From JAJXUB01 sp047974805 (GTDB lineage Bacteria; Actinomycetota; Actinomycetes; Actinomycetales; Dermatophilaceae): 64,000 nucleotides of DNA. The notes under the pieces were generated by a model. The model saw only the letters and a list, made by a program, of their open reading frames with translations. It ran no database searches and was not told the DNA's origin. Below are positions 1-8,683 of this stretch, one piece after another. The stretch spans positions 7,279 through 71,278 of the forward strand of contig JBKECS010000006.1 of the NCBI GenBank assembly GCA_047974805.1. Direction: 5' to 3'. Each line of letters begins with the position of its first letter. The stretch's first letter is position 1. The translations under genes were made by a program, and so were the position numbers.

Positions 1-336
1 GTGATTCGCGATGACAAGGACAGACCCACGGGGCTGTCTGCACCTTTACGGCTAGCGCCGAACCTGACCAACGCGATCGACGTCACCTGGATCGGTGAGA
101 CGGATTTGGCTGCCGTGGGTGTCGGCGCTGGGGCGGCCGGGCTGTCCCCGGTAATCGTGGGCCTGAGCGGTGACGTCGAGGTCCAATCCGCGGTCAAGTC
201 CGCGGCATCGATCGGATCGGCCGGCGGTGTTCGCGATCTCATCGTCACCACCTCCGACGGCCGGATCCTCTCCCGGGCCGGGACGAGTTGGGTCGAGTTG
301 GGCAAGGGCACCGATTTCGCTGAGCCGGCGGGCTGA
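1..336 (+). CDS. lpqB: LpqB C-terminal fragment (cut by window edge)
   Basis: These are the last 111 residues of a lipoprotein of the LpqB family, which in actinobacteria is encoded after the MtrA/MtrB two-component system and modulates the sensor kinase MtrB from outside the membrane. The visible part has short beta-strand and turn segments typical of a C-terminal beta-propeller (for example DLIVTTSDGRILSR followed by WVEL near the end). The lipoprotein signal and N-terminal domain lie outside the window, so the first codon here is probably not the true start. The following comF and hpf genes are in the order usually seen after lpqB, and much of the assignment rests on that context. Confidence 0.72.
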   Translation: MIRDDKDRPTGLSAPLRLAPNLTNAIDVTWIGETDLAAVGVGAGAAGLSPVIVGLSGDVEVQSAVKSAASIGSAGGVRDLIVTTSDGRILSRAGTSWVELGKGTDFAEPAG

Positions 337-361
337 CCGGCCCGGTCATCCACACGTTGCC

Positions 362-393
362 TGCGGCGGCCCACCGGCACCCGCGCCGCCGCA
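362..393 (+). terminator. GC hairpin between lpqB and comF
   Basis: A 9-bp perfect stem pairs 362-370 (TGCGGCGGC) with 385-393 (GCCGCCGCA) around a 14-nt loop. It lies between the lpqB stop and the comF start at 404. There is no T-tract, so it may be a weak terminator or a comF leader hairpin. Confidence 0.3.
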
Positions 394-403
394 AGATGAC
401 GGT

Positions 404-1198
404 ATGCCGCGCAGCCTTCGATCGCCGAGATCAGTCCGACGCCTGGTCGCAGAAGCCCTAGACCTCGTCCTGCCGACATCGTGTATCGGCTGCGGCAAGC
501 CCTCGCGCCGGTGGTGTCGGTCCTGCGCGATGTCGTTGCGGCTCGCGGTGGACGACTTCGGTGGACCACGCCCGGTGATGCCCGATCCCGCCCCCGATCG
601 CTTCCCGCGCTGTGTGGCGATCGCCGAATACTCCGGCGTCCTCGCCCGGACGGTTCGTGCCCACAAAGATGCCGACCGGGTCGATGCCCGCCCGGTCCTG
701 GCGGCACTTCTCCACCCGGTGATCCTCCAGGCCGCAGCATGCTGCCGGGAACCACCGGTGATTGTGCCCGCACCCAGCGTCGCCGCAGCAACCCGCCGCC
801 GCGGCCGCAACCCTACTTCGGAGCTTGCCACCGAAGCGGCCGGCGGGAGCTGGCCGATCCTGCCTGCCTTGCACGTTCTGCCGGGAGTCGCGGACCAATC
901 GGGGTTGTCGGCGCCCGCCCGACGTCGCAACGTGAGCTCTTCCATCGTGGTCCCCGAGGGTCTTGCGCGACAGATCGCCGGCAGGTCGGTGATCGTTGTC
1001 GACGACGTCGTGACCACCGGTTCAACGCTGGCAGCGGCCCACGACGGGCTGGCGCTGGCCGGAGCGGCTGAGGTCCATGCAGCGGTCATCTGCGCAACGT
1101 CGAAGCGTACCCCGGGACGGCAGCTATCGATTCCCCCCGAAAGTGGGCTAACGTCTTGTCATGGGAGCCCTACGCCACCCGGCCGACCCGCCACCTAG
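404..1198 (+). CDS. comF: ComF family phosphoribosyltransferase-like protein
   Basis: The 264-residue protein has an N-terminal zinc-ribbon pattern (CIGCG, then CRSC about ten residues later) and a C-terminal type I phosphoribosyltransferase fold with the PRPP-loop motif VIVVDDVVTTGSTL. ComF proteins are linked to DNA uptake in Bacillus, but in actinobacteria this gene sits in the lpqB-comF-hpf-secA block and its role is unsettled. I chose ATG 404 because it starts just before the zinc ribbon and the upstream reading frame overlaps lpqB with no similarity. The start codon lies inside a copy of GTATGCC. The last 30 or so residues after the PRTase core are low-complexity. Confidence 0.85.
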   Translation: MPRSLRSPRSVRRLVAEALDLVLPTSCIGCGKPSRRWCRSCAMSLRLAVDDFGGPRPVMPDPAPDRFPRCVAIAEYSGVLARTVRAHKDADRVDARPVLAALLHPVILQAAACCREPPVIVPAPSVAAATRRRGRNPTSELATEAAGGSWPILPALHVLPGVADQSGLSAPARRRNVSSSIVVPEGLARQIAGRSVIVVDDVVTTGSTLAAAHDGLALAGAAEVHAAVICATSKRTPGRQLSIPPESGLTSCHGSPTPPGRPAT

Positions 1199-1273
1199 GG
1201 CGCGCGACATACCGGGAGCGATAGGGCTTTCTGCGTCTACGTTCGCTCCGGCCCTCCCAGGCGAAAGGAGACC

Positions 1274-1298
1274 GGGCGCGGATGGAGATGCCGCGCCC
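1274..1298 (+). promoter_or_regulatory. Hairpin in the hpf leader
   Basis: A perfect 8-bp stem pairs 1274-1281 (GGGCGCGG) with 1291-1298 (CCGCGCCC) around a 9-nt loop. A weaker 7-bp pairing (GGAGCGA with TCGCTCC) lies upstream at about 1218-1254, and TTTT follows at about 1310. It could end the comF transcript or form part of an hpf leader. Confidence 0.35.
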
Positions 1299-1338
1299 CA
1301 GGACTAGGCTTTTCATCCCGGACGTCCCAGGAGGACAC

Positions 1339-1965
1339 ATGGACATCGTGGTTACCGGCCGCCACACCGACGTTTCCGAGAAGTTCCGTCGCCACCTCAA
1401 CGACAAGCTCGCCAAGGTGGCCACTCTTTCCCCACGCACTCAACGGGTGGACGTCGTGATCAGCCATGAGGCGAACAAGCGCCAGGCCAAGGCGTGCGAC
1501 AAGGTGGAGATCACCTGTCATGCCAAGGGCAAGGTGATCCGGGCCGAGGCGTGTCAGGACGATCGGTATGCCGCCCTGGACGTTGCGCTGGACAAACTGC
1601 TTGAGCGGCTGCGCCGTGCCGGTGACCGTCGACGGGTGAGCCGTGGCCGGCGGACCCCCGAGTCGGTTGCCCGGGCGAGCGCGCGGACCTCGGTCGCGGA
1701 AAGCCCGCAGGAGATATCGGCCGACTCCGAGCCGGAGGGTGATGGTGACCGATTCGGCGACTCACCCATCGAGGTGCGGGAGAAAGTGCACGAGAGTCGC
1801 CCGATGACGTTGGAAGATGCCCTGCAGGAGATGGAACTCGTCGGCCACGACTTCTTCCTCTTCCAGGATGTGGAGACGGGCCAGCCCTCGGTGGTGTACC
1901 GGCGTCGCGGCTGGAGCTACGGCGTTCTACACCTGCGACTGGTCGACACCCGGGCCGCCTCGTGA
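1339..1965 (+). CDS. hpf: Ribosome hibernation-promoting factor, long form
   Basis: This 208-residue protein is a long-form HPF/RaiA, which binds the 30S subunit and dimerises 70S ribosomes into inactive 100S particles in stationary phase. The N-terminal S30AE/YfiA domain covers about residues 1-105 (start MDIVVTGRHTDVSEKF). A charged linker of about 50 residues follows, then the C-terminal dimerisation domain with its usual DDFFLFQD-like core, here HDFFLFQDVETG, and VVYRRR. ATG 1339 is preceded by a strong AGGAGGA, which decides the start. The linker is rich in Ser/Glu/Arg as in other actinobacterial long HPFs. Confidence 0.93.
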   Translation: MDIVVTGRHTDVSEKFRRHLNDKLAKVATLSPRTQRVDVVISHEANKRQAKACDKVEITCHAKGKVIRAEACQDDRYAALDVALDKLLERLRRAGDRRRVSRGRRTPESVARASARTSVAESPQEISADSEPEGDGDRFGDSPIEVREKVHESRPMTLEDALQEMELVGHDFFLFQDVETGQPSVVYRRRGWSYGVLHLRLVDTRAAS

Positions 1966-2041
1966 CGGTCCCGGCCCGAGGCCGCGACGCCAGGCGGCCG
2001 GCGGCACACGCCGGTCGGATGGGCATGTCCTTGGTGAGGGC

Positions 2042-2731
2042 GTGAACACGGCAGCGGAACCGATCGGCGCGGCCGTCCGCCTCCTCATTGCCGATGACCA
2101 CGAGCTCTATCGGCGCGGTCTGCAGACGATCCTGTCCTTGGACGACCGGATCGACGTCGTTGGTGAGGCAGGCGACGGTGAGGAAGCCGTCGAGCGGGCG
2201 GTGGAGCTGGCACCGGACGTCGTCGCCATGGACGTGCGGATGCCGCGGCTGTCGGGTATTGAGGCATGCAGCGCCATCCGCACCCAGGTGCCGTCCACGC
2301 GGATCCTCATTCTCACGATGTCCGAGGATGAGGCCGATCTCTTCGCGGCGATCAAAGCGGGCGCCAACGGCTACGTGCTCAAGGACGTGCCCGGCGAGGA
2401 GATCGCCGACGGCATCCTTGCCGTGCACGCCGGCCAGTCACTCATTCCCCCCTCAATGGCCTCCCAGCTGCTCAATGAGTTTGCCGAACTCAGCAGGCTG
2501 GCCGAATCCGGGCCCAACCCCGGAACACCCCGGTTGACCGAACGGGAGATCGAGGTCCTTCGCCTGGTCGCCAGGGGGCTGCACAACCGAGACATCGCTC
2601 GCGAATTGTTCATCGCCGAGAACACGGTGAAGAACCACGTGCGGAACATCCTGGAAAAGTTGCAGATGCACTCGCGCACCGAGGCGGCGCTGTACGCGGT
2701 CCGCGAACGCCTCGTCGACAACATCGAATGA
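2042..2731 (+). CDS. NarL/FixJ-family response regulator
   Basis: The 229-residue protein has a receiver domain (about 12-130) with acidic residues in LLIADDHELY, a predicted phosphoacceptor Asp64 in VVAMDVRMPR, and a conserved Lys in GYVLKDV. A LuxR-type helix-turn-helix follows at about 158-220 (LTEREIEVLRLVARGLHNRD, then AENTVKNHV). No histidine kinase lies next to it, so it is an orphan in this window. GTG 2042 is preceded by GGTGAGG. Its stop overlaps the next start by 4 bases (ATGA), so it is probably co-translated with the glycosylase gene. The stimulus cannot be read from the sequence. Confidence 0.9.
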   Translation: MNTAAEPIGAAVRLLIADDHELYRRGLQTILSLDDRIDVVGEAGDGEEAVERAVELAPDVVAMDVRMPRLSGIEACSAIRTQVPSTRILILTMSEDEADLFAAIKAGANGYVLKDVPGEEIADGILAVHAGQSLIPPSMASQLLNEFAELSRLAESGPNPGTPRLTEREIEVLRLVARGLHNRDIARELFIAENTVKNHVRNILEKLQMHSRTEAALYAVRERLVDNIE

Positions 2732-3939
2732 ACATGCCCGAGGCTTGCCCCGGGCGCCACCTGTCATTGGCGCAGGCTCGACGGATCGCCCTGGCGGCCC
2801 AGGGGTTCACCCGGCCCCGCCCGCAGGCCAGGGCCGTGGGGGCGGCAGACCTCACCCGGGTGATCGACACGGTCGGGGTGGTCCAGATCGACAGCGTCAA
2901 CGTCCTCACCCGCAGTCACTACCTGCCGTTCTTCTCCCGCCTCGGCGCGTACGACACGCAGGCCTTGGACCGGCTCCGCGATCGAGGGCCGCGTCGTCTC
3001 GTCGAATACTGGGCGCACGAGGCGTCCCTCATCCCGGTCCGAACCTGGCCGTTGCTGGACTTCCGGATGCGGCGTGCTGAATCGGAATCCTGGGGTGGGA
3101 TGCAGCGGGTGGCGGCCGAGCATCCTCAGCTGGTCACCATGGTCAAACACGAGGTCCAGCGGCATGGCCCGCTGACCGCCAGGCAGGTCGAGGCACGCCT
3201 GTCGCATGAGGCGCCTCATGTCCGTCAGGGGTGGGGCTGGAACTGGTCCTTGGTCAAGCATGCGCTGGAGCATCTGTTCTGGGCGGGGCAGATTTCCTCC
3301 GCGGGGCGCACTCGTCAGTTCGAACGGCGGTATGCCGCGCTCGAACTGGTCTTCCCCCGCCCGCTATGGCTGGAGGTGCTCGACCGGCGGGCGCGGCCGA
3401 GCGAGCAGGCGGCATTCGTCGACCTCATCCGGCTCGCGGCCACCGCCCATGGCATCGGCACGCAGCAGTGCCTACGCGACTACTTCCGTCTCAGTCTCGC
3501 TCAGGCGGGCCCGGCCATCGCCGAACTGGTTCGCCTCGGCGAACTGGAACCGGTGACCGTGACGGGCTGGGGACGTCCGGCATACCTGCATGTCGCAGCG
3601 CGGCGTCCGCGGACGGTGCGGGCGCGGGCACTGTTGTCGCCCTTCGACTCGCTCATCTGGCAGCGTGACCGCACCAGGGCACTGTTCGGGTTCGATTACC
3701 GGCTGGAGATCTACACCCCGGCAGATCGGCGAGTGCACGGCTACTACGTGCTGCCGTTCCTGTTCGGCGATGCGCTGGTCGCCCGGTGCGATCTCAAGGC
3801 GGACCGCGCTCGCGGGGTCCTGCGGGTCCAACGGTTGACCTGGGAGCCGGACGCTCCGGCCGAGGCGGCATCCGCGCTGACGGACGAGTTGGCGCTGATG
3901 GCCACATGGCTAGGGCTGACCCGCATCGACTTTGTCTAG
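2728..3939 (+). CDS. AlkX/YcaQ-type winged-helix DNA glycosylase
   Basis: This 403-residue protein belongs to the HTH_42 (AlkZ/YcaQ) family of winged-helix DNA glycosylases, some of which open alkylation damage and interstrand crosslinks. Near the N-terminus the segment VVQIDSVNVLTRSHYLPFFS carries a Q-hydrophobic-D pattern at the place of the family's catalytic motif. Further conserved stretches are EYWAHEASLIP and the C-terminal SPFDSLIWQRDRTRALFGFD, YEIY-like LEIYTP and LPFLFGD. The gene overlaps the upstream regulator by 4 bases. Family membership is firm; crosslink specificity is inferred. Confidence 0.88.
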   Translation: MNMPEACPGRHLSLAQARRIALAAQGFTRPRPQARAVGAADLTRVIDTVGVVQIDSVNVLTRSHYLPFFSRLGAYDTQALDRLRDRGPRRLVEYWAHEASLIPVRTWPLLDFRMRRAESESWGGMQRVAAEHPQLVTMVKHEVQRHGPLTARQVEARLSHEAPHVRQGWGWNWSLVKHALEHLFWAGQISSAGRTRQFERRYAALELVFPRPLWLEVLDRRARPSEQAAFVDLIRLAATAHGIGTQQCLRDYFRLSLAQAGPAIAELVRLGELEPVTVTGWGRPAYLHVAARRPRTVRARALLSPFDSLIWQRDRTRALFGFDYRLEIYTPADRRVHGYYVLPFLFGDALVARCDLKADRARGVLRVQRLTWEPDAPAEAASALTDELALMATWLGLTRIDFV

Positions 3940-3945
3940 CCCACC

Positions 3946-3975
3946 CGAGACGTCTCGATGCCCACGCAGATGGGC
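3946..3975. terminator. Hairpins between convergent genes
   Basis: A perfect 12-bp palindrome (CGAGACGTCTCG, 3946-3957) and a 5-bp hairpin (GCCCA 3960-3964 with TGGGC 3971-3975) fill the gap between two convergent stop codons. Both could work as a bidirectional transcription stop. Neither is followed by a T-run. Confidence 0.35.
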
Positions 3976-3979
3976 GGAC

Positions 3980-5173
3980 TCACCGCAGGAGCTCCCAGTG
4001 GAAGGCGTCCTGCCACCCGCCACCGGGCAGGGCGTCGGTCCGATGCTCGACCCCCCACCGGGCGAACCCCAACCGCTGCAGCACAGCGTTGGAGGCGGTG
4101 TTGTCGGCAGCAGTGACCGCCGTCAGGCGGCTCAGTTCGAGCCCACCGTCCCGTTCCGGTTCGAAGGCATGCCCTATGGCCAGCCGGGCGGCTTCGGTGG
4201 CCAGGCCTCGGCCGCGGGCCGCCGGGACAAGGAAATAGCCGAGCTCGGCGCCGGGGGGGTCGATCACTGCATGGTTGGAGAAGATCAGGACCGACCCGTA
4301 TGCCTGGTCGGTCGCCTTGTCCGCGATACACCATTGCACGCAGGTGCCGGCAGCTGCTCGTTCGCGGCGTTCAAGGAGCCAGCTGGCGAACGTCAGTTGG
4401 TTCGGCGCGGCACCGTCGGGCATGAAATGGCCGGGGATGTCCATGGGCTGAGCGGCTCCCTGGTCGCCCTCGTTCCAGGCGCGCAGCACGACCCGATCTC
4501 CGACGATCCGGGGGATGTCCCACCAGGGCGTCGCCGGCTGCATGGGGTCGTTGGCGCCCAGGGACGCTGCCCACAGGTCCACCGGGCACTCGGTGGCGTC
4601 GGCACGACGGCCCCGTGCACCACCGGGGATCGTCCCGTGGTGGGTGAAGCCGCACGCCCAGGCGACTCGCCTGGAGGCGAAGTTGCCGACCTGGGCGTGC
4701 CAGTGAATTCGTTCCAGCGGTTGCCCCCAGGGGCCGGTGGTGAAGGCGTAGCGCGCGGCAATCCGGACAGCGCGCGCCATGATGCCGGTGCCGCGTGCCG
4801 CCGGAGACAAGCTGTAGCCGACCTCGCCCAGGCCTCGTCCTCGGAAACGGAGGTCGATCAACCCGGCGAACGGGTGCGCGGCGGTCTCGATGCCCCAGAG
4901 GCGGGTGCCATCCGGTGCGGCCGACGCTGTGCGGGTCTCGTCGAGATAGGCGCGGGCATCCGTGTCGGCATACGGATGAGGAACCGTGGTCCAACGCACT
5001 ACCTCGGGATCGTTCGACTGCGCGACGATCGCGGGGATGTCCCCGTCCTCAAGGGCGCGCAGACGGACGGTTCCGTCGGTCAACTCCGGAACACCGTTGG
5101 GAACGGATGTTCTTGGCGGGATTGCACTGCTGCTCACATGCGCCACTGTGCCACCACCGTCGGGAACCGCCAA
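3980..5173 (-). CDS. Tandem GNAT acetyltransferase (RimJ/RimL-like)
   Basis: The 397-residue protein contains two GNAT N-acetyltransferase domains of the RimJ/RimL (Acetyltransf_3) type. The first spans about residues 33-200, with GEVGYSLSPAARGTGIMARA as its acetyl-CoA loop and a WACGF segment near its end. The second spans about 215-397, with AELGYFLVPAARGRGLATEA and LQRLGF. Such proteins acetylate protein N-termini, aminoglycosides or small amines; the substrate cannot be predicted. The gene is transcribed away from secA and towards the glycosylase gene. The exact start is uncertain; the first domain begins near residue 33. Confidence 0.85.
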   Translation of the reverse strand: MAVPDGGGTVAHVSSSAIPPRTSVPNGVPELTDGTVRLRALEDGDIPAIVAQSNDPEVVRWTTVPHPYADTDARAYLDETRTASAAPDGTRLWGIETAAHPFAGLIDLRFRGRGLGEVGYSLSPAARGTGIMARAVRIAARYAFTTGPWGQPLERIHWHAQVGNFASRRVAWACGFTHHGTIPGGARGRRADATECPVDLWAASLGANDPMQPATPWWDIPRIVGDRVVLRAWNEGDQGAAQPMDIPGHFMPDGAAPNQLTFASWLLERRERAAAGTCVQWCIADKATDQAYGSVLIFSNHAVIDPPGAELGYFLVPAARGRGLATEAARLAIGHAFEPERDGGLELSRLTAVTAADNTASNAVLQRLGFARWGVEHRTDALPGGGWQDAFHWELLR

Positions 5174-5206
5174 GGTGAGCCAGCACGTTGACCATGTCGG
5201 CTCGAC

Positions 5207-5212
5207 TACGCT
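5207..5212 (+). promoter_or_regulatory. Probable secA -10 element
   Basis: TACGCT lies about 90 bases before the secA start, in the gap between the divergent GNAT gene and secA. The same hexamer precedes gdh. No convincing -35 is visible. Confidence 0.4.
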
Positions 5213-5302
5213 GGATGCCCGGGGCTTGACCCGCTACGTGCCCATCACGGATTTGGACGAGCTGCCGACCACCACATGTGACCCTCAGGAGTGTCGAGAA
5301 GC

Positions 5303-8131
5303 GTGCCCAAGATCGTCGAACGCCTGCTGCGTGCCGGTGAAGGCCGCATCATCAAGAAGCTCGAGTCGATCGCCGGGCAGGTGAACGCCCTGGAGGAGGA
5401 CTTCGAACAGCTCACCGACGCCGAACTGCGCGAGGAGACCGCGAAGTTCAAGGAGCGGTTGGCCGAGGGTGAGACCCTCGACGATCTGCTGCCCGAGGCC
5501 TTCGCCGCCGTTCGTGAGGCGAGCAAACGCACCCTGGGCAAGCGTCACTTCGACGTGCAGATCATGGGCGGTGCGGCGCTTCATTTGGGCAATGTCGCCG
5601 AGATGAAGACCGGCGAGGGCAAGACCCTTGTGGCGACCCTGCCGTCCTATCTCAACGCGTTGACCGGCCACGGCGTGCACGTCATTACGGTCAACGACTA
5701 CCTCGCCGAATACCAGGCCGAACTGATGGGCCGGGTGCATCGAGCGCTGGGACTGGAAACGGGGTGCATCCTGTCCCAGATGACCCCGGAGCAGCGGCGG
5801 GTCGAGTATGCCAAGGACATCACCTACGGAACGAACAACGAGTTCGGGTTCGACTATCTGCGCGACAACATGGCCTGGAGCACCGCAGAACTGGTCCAGC
5901 GGGGCCACCACTTCTGCATCGTCGACGAGGTCGACTCCATTCTCATTGATGAGGCCCGCACCCCGTTGATCATCTCCGGCCCGGCCGACCAGCCGACGAA
6001 GTGGTACACCGAGTTCGCCAAGATCGTCACCCGTCTGGATCGAGGACAAGCCGCCGACCGTATGCGGGGGATCGAGGCCACCGGCGACTACGAGGTCGAC
6101 GAGAAGAAGAAGACCGTGGGGATCCTCGAGCCCGGGATTGACAAGGTCGAGGACTACCTTGGCATCGACAACCTCTACGAGAGCACGAACACCCCGCTCA
6201 TCGGTTACCTCAACAACGCGATTCGGGCCAAGGAGCTGTACCACCGCGACAAGGACTATGTCGTCCTCGACGGTGACGTGCTCATCGTTGACGAACACAC
6301 CGGCCGAGTCCTGAAGGGGCGGCGCTACAACGAGGGCATGCACCAGGCCATCGAGGCCAAGGAGGGGGTGACGATCCAGAACGAGAACCAGACCCTGGCA
6401 ACGATCACCTTGCAGAACTACTTCCGGATGTACGACAAGCTCTCCGGGATGACCGGTACGGCCCAGACCGAGGCTGCCGAACTGCATTCGATCTACAAGC
6501 TCGGCGTCGTCTCCATCCGCACCAATATGCCGATGATTCGCGTCGATCAGTCCGATCTGGTCTATCGCACCGAGGTGGCCAAGTTCGACGCCGTGGTCGA
6601 GGACCTCGTGGAGCGCCACGAGAAGGGTCAGCCGGTCCTCGTTGGCACGACCTCGGTGGAGAAGTCGGAGTACCTGTCTGATCAGCTGCGCCGACGCGGG
6701 GTCCCGCACGCCGTGCTCAACGCCAAGCAGCATGAGCGGGAGGCGACCATCGTTGCCGAGGCGGGACGCAAGGGCGCCGTCACGGTGGCGACGAACATGG
6801 CCGGCCGGGGAACGGACATCATGCTCGGCGGGAACCCCGAATTCCGGGCGGTCCTGCAATTGAAGAACCAGGGCCTGGATCCGCACGAGACCCCCGAGGA
6901 ATACGAGGCCGCTTGGGATGAGGCGCTCGCCGGTGCCGAGGCAGCGGTGGCCGCCGAGCACGAGGACGTCCAAGAACTCGGCGGACTCTATGTGTTGGGC
7001 ACCGAACGGCACGAGTCGCGGCGGATCGACAACCAGTTGCGGGGTCGTTCCGGGCGACAGGGTGACCCGGGCGAGAGCCGGTTCTATCTGTCCCTGGAGG
7101 ACAACCTCATGCGGCGCTTCAACGCCGGGATGGTCGACCGGGTCATGCAGATGGGTGGGCTCGATGATGACCAGCCCATCGAGTCCAAGATGGTCTCGAG
7201 GTCTATCCAATCTGCCCAGACGCAGGTGGAGGCGCACAACTTCGAAATCCGCAAGAACGTGTTGAAGTACGACGACGTACTCAATCGGCAGCGTCAGGTC
7301 ATCTATGACCAGCGCGGCCAGGTCCTCGGGGGCGCCGACCTGCATGAGCAGATCCGCTACTTCGTCAATGACGTCGTGGGCGCCTATATCGATGCGGCGG
7401 CCGCCGAGGGGTTCCCCGAGGATTGGGATCTCGACCGGCTCTGGGCAGCGCTGAAGACCCTCTACCCCATCTCGGTGACCCAGCAGCAGTTGGTCGACGC
7501 GGTCGGGGGGCGCGGCTCGCTGACCGCGGGCGCGCTTCGCGAGGAGATCCTCTCCGACGCGCACGCCGCGTATGACGCACGCGAGGAATCGCTCACGCCC
7601 GAGGTCATGCGCGAGGTGGAGCGCCGAGTGATGCTCTCGGTGCTGGACCGGAAGTGGCGCGAACATCTCTACGAAATGGACTACCTGCAGGAGGGCATCG
7701 GTCTGCGTGCCATGGCCCAACGCGACCCGCTCGTGGAGTATCAGCGCGAGGGCTACCAGCTGTGGGAGGCGATGAACGAGTCGGTCAAGGAGGAGGCCGT
7801 CGGCCTGCTCTTCCATGTCGACATCGAGGCCCCGGCACCTGTCCAGGAGGAAGCGGCACCGCAACACGTCACGGATCTGCTCGCGGATATGCCGACGCCG
7901 GCGGTCCCGGATGAGCGGATCACCGAGGAACCTCGGCTGCGGCCCCCAGCGCAGGCGCGGGAACTGCACTACACCGCACCTGGTGAGGATGGCGGGGTCG
8001 ACGAGCGGGATGTCGTCGTGGCTGGTTCGCAGGTTCCTGCCGAAGTGTTCGAGGGGACGCCACGCAACGCGCCGTGTCCGTGCGGTTCCGGGAAGAAGTA
8101 CAAGATGTGCCACGGGCGGGACGCCGCCTGA
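5303..8131 (+). CDS. secA: Preprotein translocase ATPase SecA
   Basis: This is the 942-residue motor ATPase that pushes unfolded preproteins through SecYEG. The Walker A motif is MKTGEGKTL and the DEAD-type Walker B/II region is IVDEVDSILIDEARTPL. The preprotein cross-linking domain, the second helicase half (TNMAGRGTDIMLGG), the helical scaffold and the wing domain follow in order. The C-terminus has the zinc-binding SecB/ribosome motif APCPCGSGKKYKMCHG. I chose GTG 5303 (VPKIVERLLRAGEGR), which fits the normal SecA N-terminus and has AGGAG at 5287-5291; GTG 5291 would add four residues and overlap that ribosome site. Position after hpf suggests SecA1, the housekeeping copy. Confidence 0.96.
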   Translation: MPKIVERLLRAGEGRIIKKLESIAGQVNALEEDFEQLTDAELREETAKFKERLAEGETLDDLLPEAFAAVREASKRTLGKRHFDVQIMGGAALHLGNVAEMKTGEGKTLVATLPSYLNALTGHGVHVITVNDYLAEYQAELMGRVHRALGLETGCILSQMTPEQRRVEYAKDITYGTNNEFGFDYLRDNMAWSTAELVQRGHHFCIVDEVDSILIDEARTPLIISGPADQPTKWYTEFAKIVTRLDRGQAADRMRGIEATGDYEVDEKKKTVGILEPGIDKVEDYLGIDNLYESTNTPLIGYLNNAIRAKELYHRDKDYVVLDGDVLIVDEHTGRVLKGRRYNEGMHQAIEAKEGVTIQNENQTLATITLQNYFRMYDKLSGMTGTAQTEAAELHSIYKLGVVSIRTNMPMIRVDQSDLVYRTEVAKFDAVVEDLVERHEKGQPVLVGTTSVEKSEYLSDQLRRRGVPHAVLNAKQHEREATIVAEAGRKGAVTVATNMAGRGTDIMLGGNPEFRAVLQLKNQGLDPHETPEEYEAAWDEALAGAEAAVAAEHEDVQELGGLYVLGTERHESRRIDNQLRGRSGRQGDPGESRFYLSLEDNLMRRFNAGMVDRVMQMGGLDDDQPIESKMVSRSIQSAQTQVEAHNFEIRKNVLKYDDVLNRQRQVIYDQRGQVLGGADLHEQIRYFVNDVVGAYIDAAAAEGFPEDWDLDRLWAALKTLYPISVTQQQLVDAVGGRGSLTAGALREEILSDAHAAYDAREESLTPEVMREVERRVMLSVLDRKWREHLYEMDYLQEGIGLRAMAQRDPLVEYQREGYQLWEAMNESVKEEAVGLLFHVDIEAPAPVQEEAAPQHVTDLLADMPTPAVPDERITEEPRLRPPAQARELHYTAPGEDGGVDERDVVVAGSQVPAEVFEGTPRNAPCPCGSGKKYKMCHGRDAA

Positions 8132-8143
8132 TCACGGCCTGGC

Positions 8144-8683
8144 TCATCCCAGGGCGAGTGCGTCGATGCGCCACCGGCCGTCCAAACCCACCAGACGCAG
8201 GGCCACGGCCCGGACCCTGAGGCCGTCGATGAGGACAACGGCGACTTCGGCGACGCCCTCGCCCGGTTCGCAGACACGCACCCGACGAATCCGCACTCGG
8301 GCAGCGCGGCGTGGGTCGGTTCCGGTCCGCTCAGCATGGCTGATCTTCCGGCCGAGGGCCTCGTACACGGCGGGGCTGGTCCAACGCTGAAGCTGGGGCA
8401 GGCTACGGACGCCGCGGAGCACCTCGACGACGGCCACGGTCATCCGGGCTGCCCAGTCGTGAGGATCAGGCAATTCCCGGGCGCGAGTGGGGCGTGGCGC
8501 GGCCCAGCGGTCGGCCTCGTCCTGGAACTCGACGGCCAGTGAGCCTTGGATGTAGAGGGGCAGGTGCGCCTGGTTCATTCGTTGGTGCATGAGCGCGTCG
8601 TACGGTTCGTTGGACTCGGGGGGGCGCCGGTGCGGCGAACCGAGCGGCGCTGCGGTCGGCTCCCACGCGGCGATTGTGCTCAC
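8144..8683 (-). CDS. Rv3235-like conserved protein
   Basis: The 179-residue protein resembles the Rv3235 family of actinobacterial proteins of unknown function found near secA. A conserved central part (LPDPHDWAARMTVAVVEVLR) leads to a C-terminal SecA-C-like alpha/beta segment (LRLVGLDGRWRIDALALG). GTG 8683 overlaps the stop of the upstream LysM gene by 4 bases (GTGA), so the two are probably translationally coupled; longer readings from 8842 only extend into the LysM reading frame. It converges on secA with a 12-base gap. No catalytic motif or membrane segment is visible. Confidence 0.8.
   Translation of the reverse strand: MSTIAAWEPTAAPLGSPHRRPPESNEPYDALMHQRMNQAHLPLYIQGSLAVEFQDEADRWAAPRPTRARELPDPHDWAARMTVAVVEVLRGVRSLPQLQRWTSPAVYEALGRKISHAERTGTDPRRAARVRIRRVRVCEPGEGVAEVAVVLIDGLRVRAVALRLVGLDGRWRIDALALG

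Noticed and set aside
3932..5191. Long plus-strand frame over the GNAT gene
   Set aside because: The minus strand encodes two clear GNAT domains; the plus-strand product is low-complexity Gly/Arg-rich sequence.
5285..8113. 942-codon open frame opposite secA
   Set aside because: It is the mirror of the secA frame caused by high third-position GC. It has no family features, and secA on the other strand is unmistakable.
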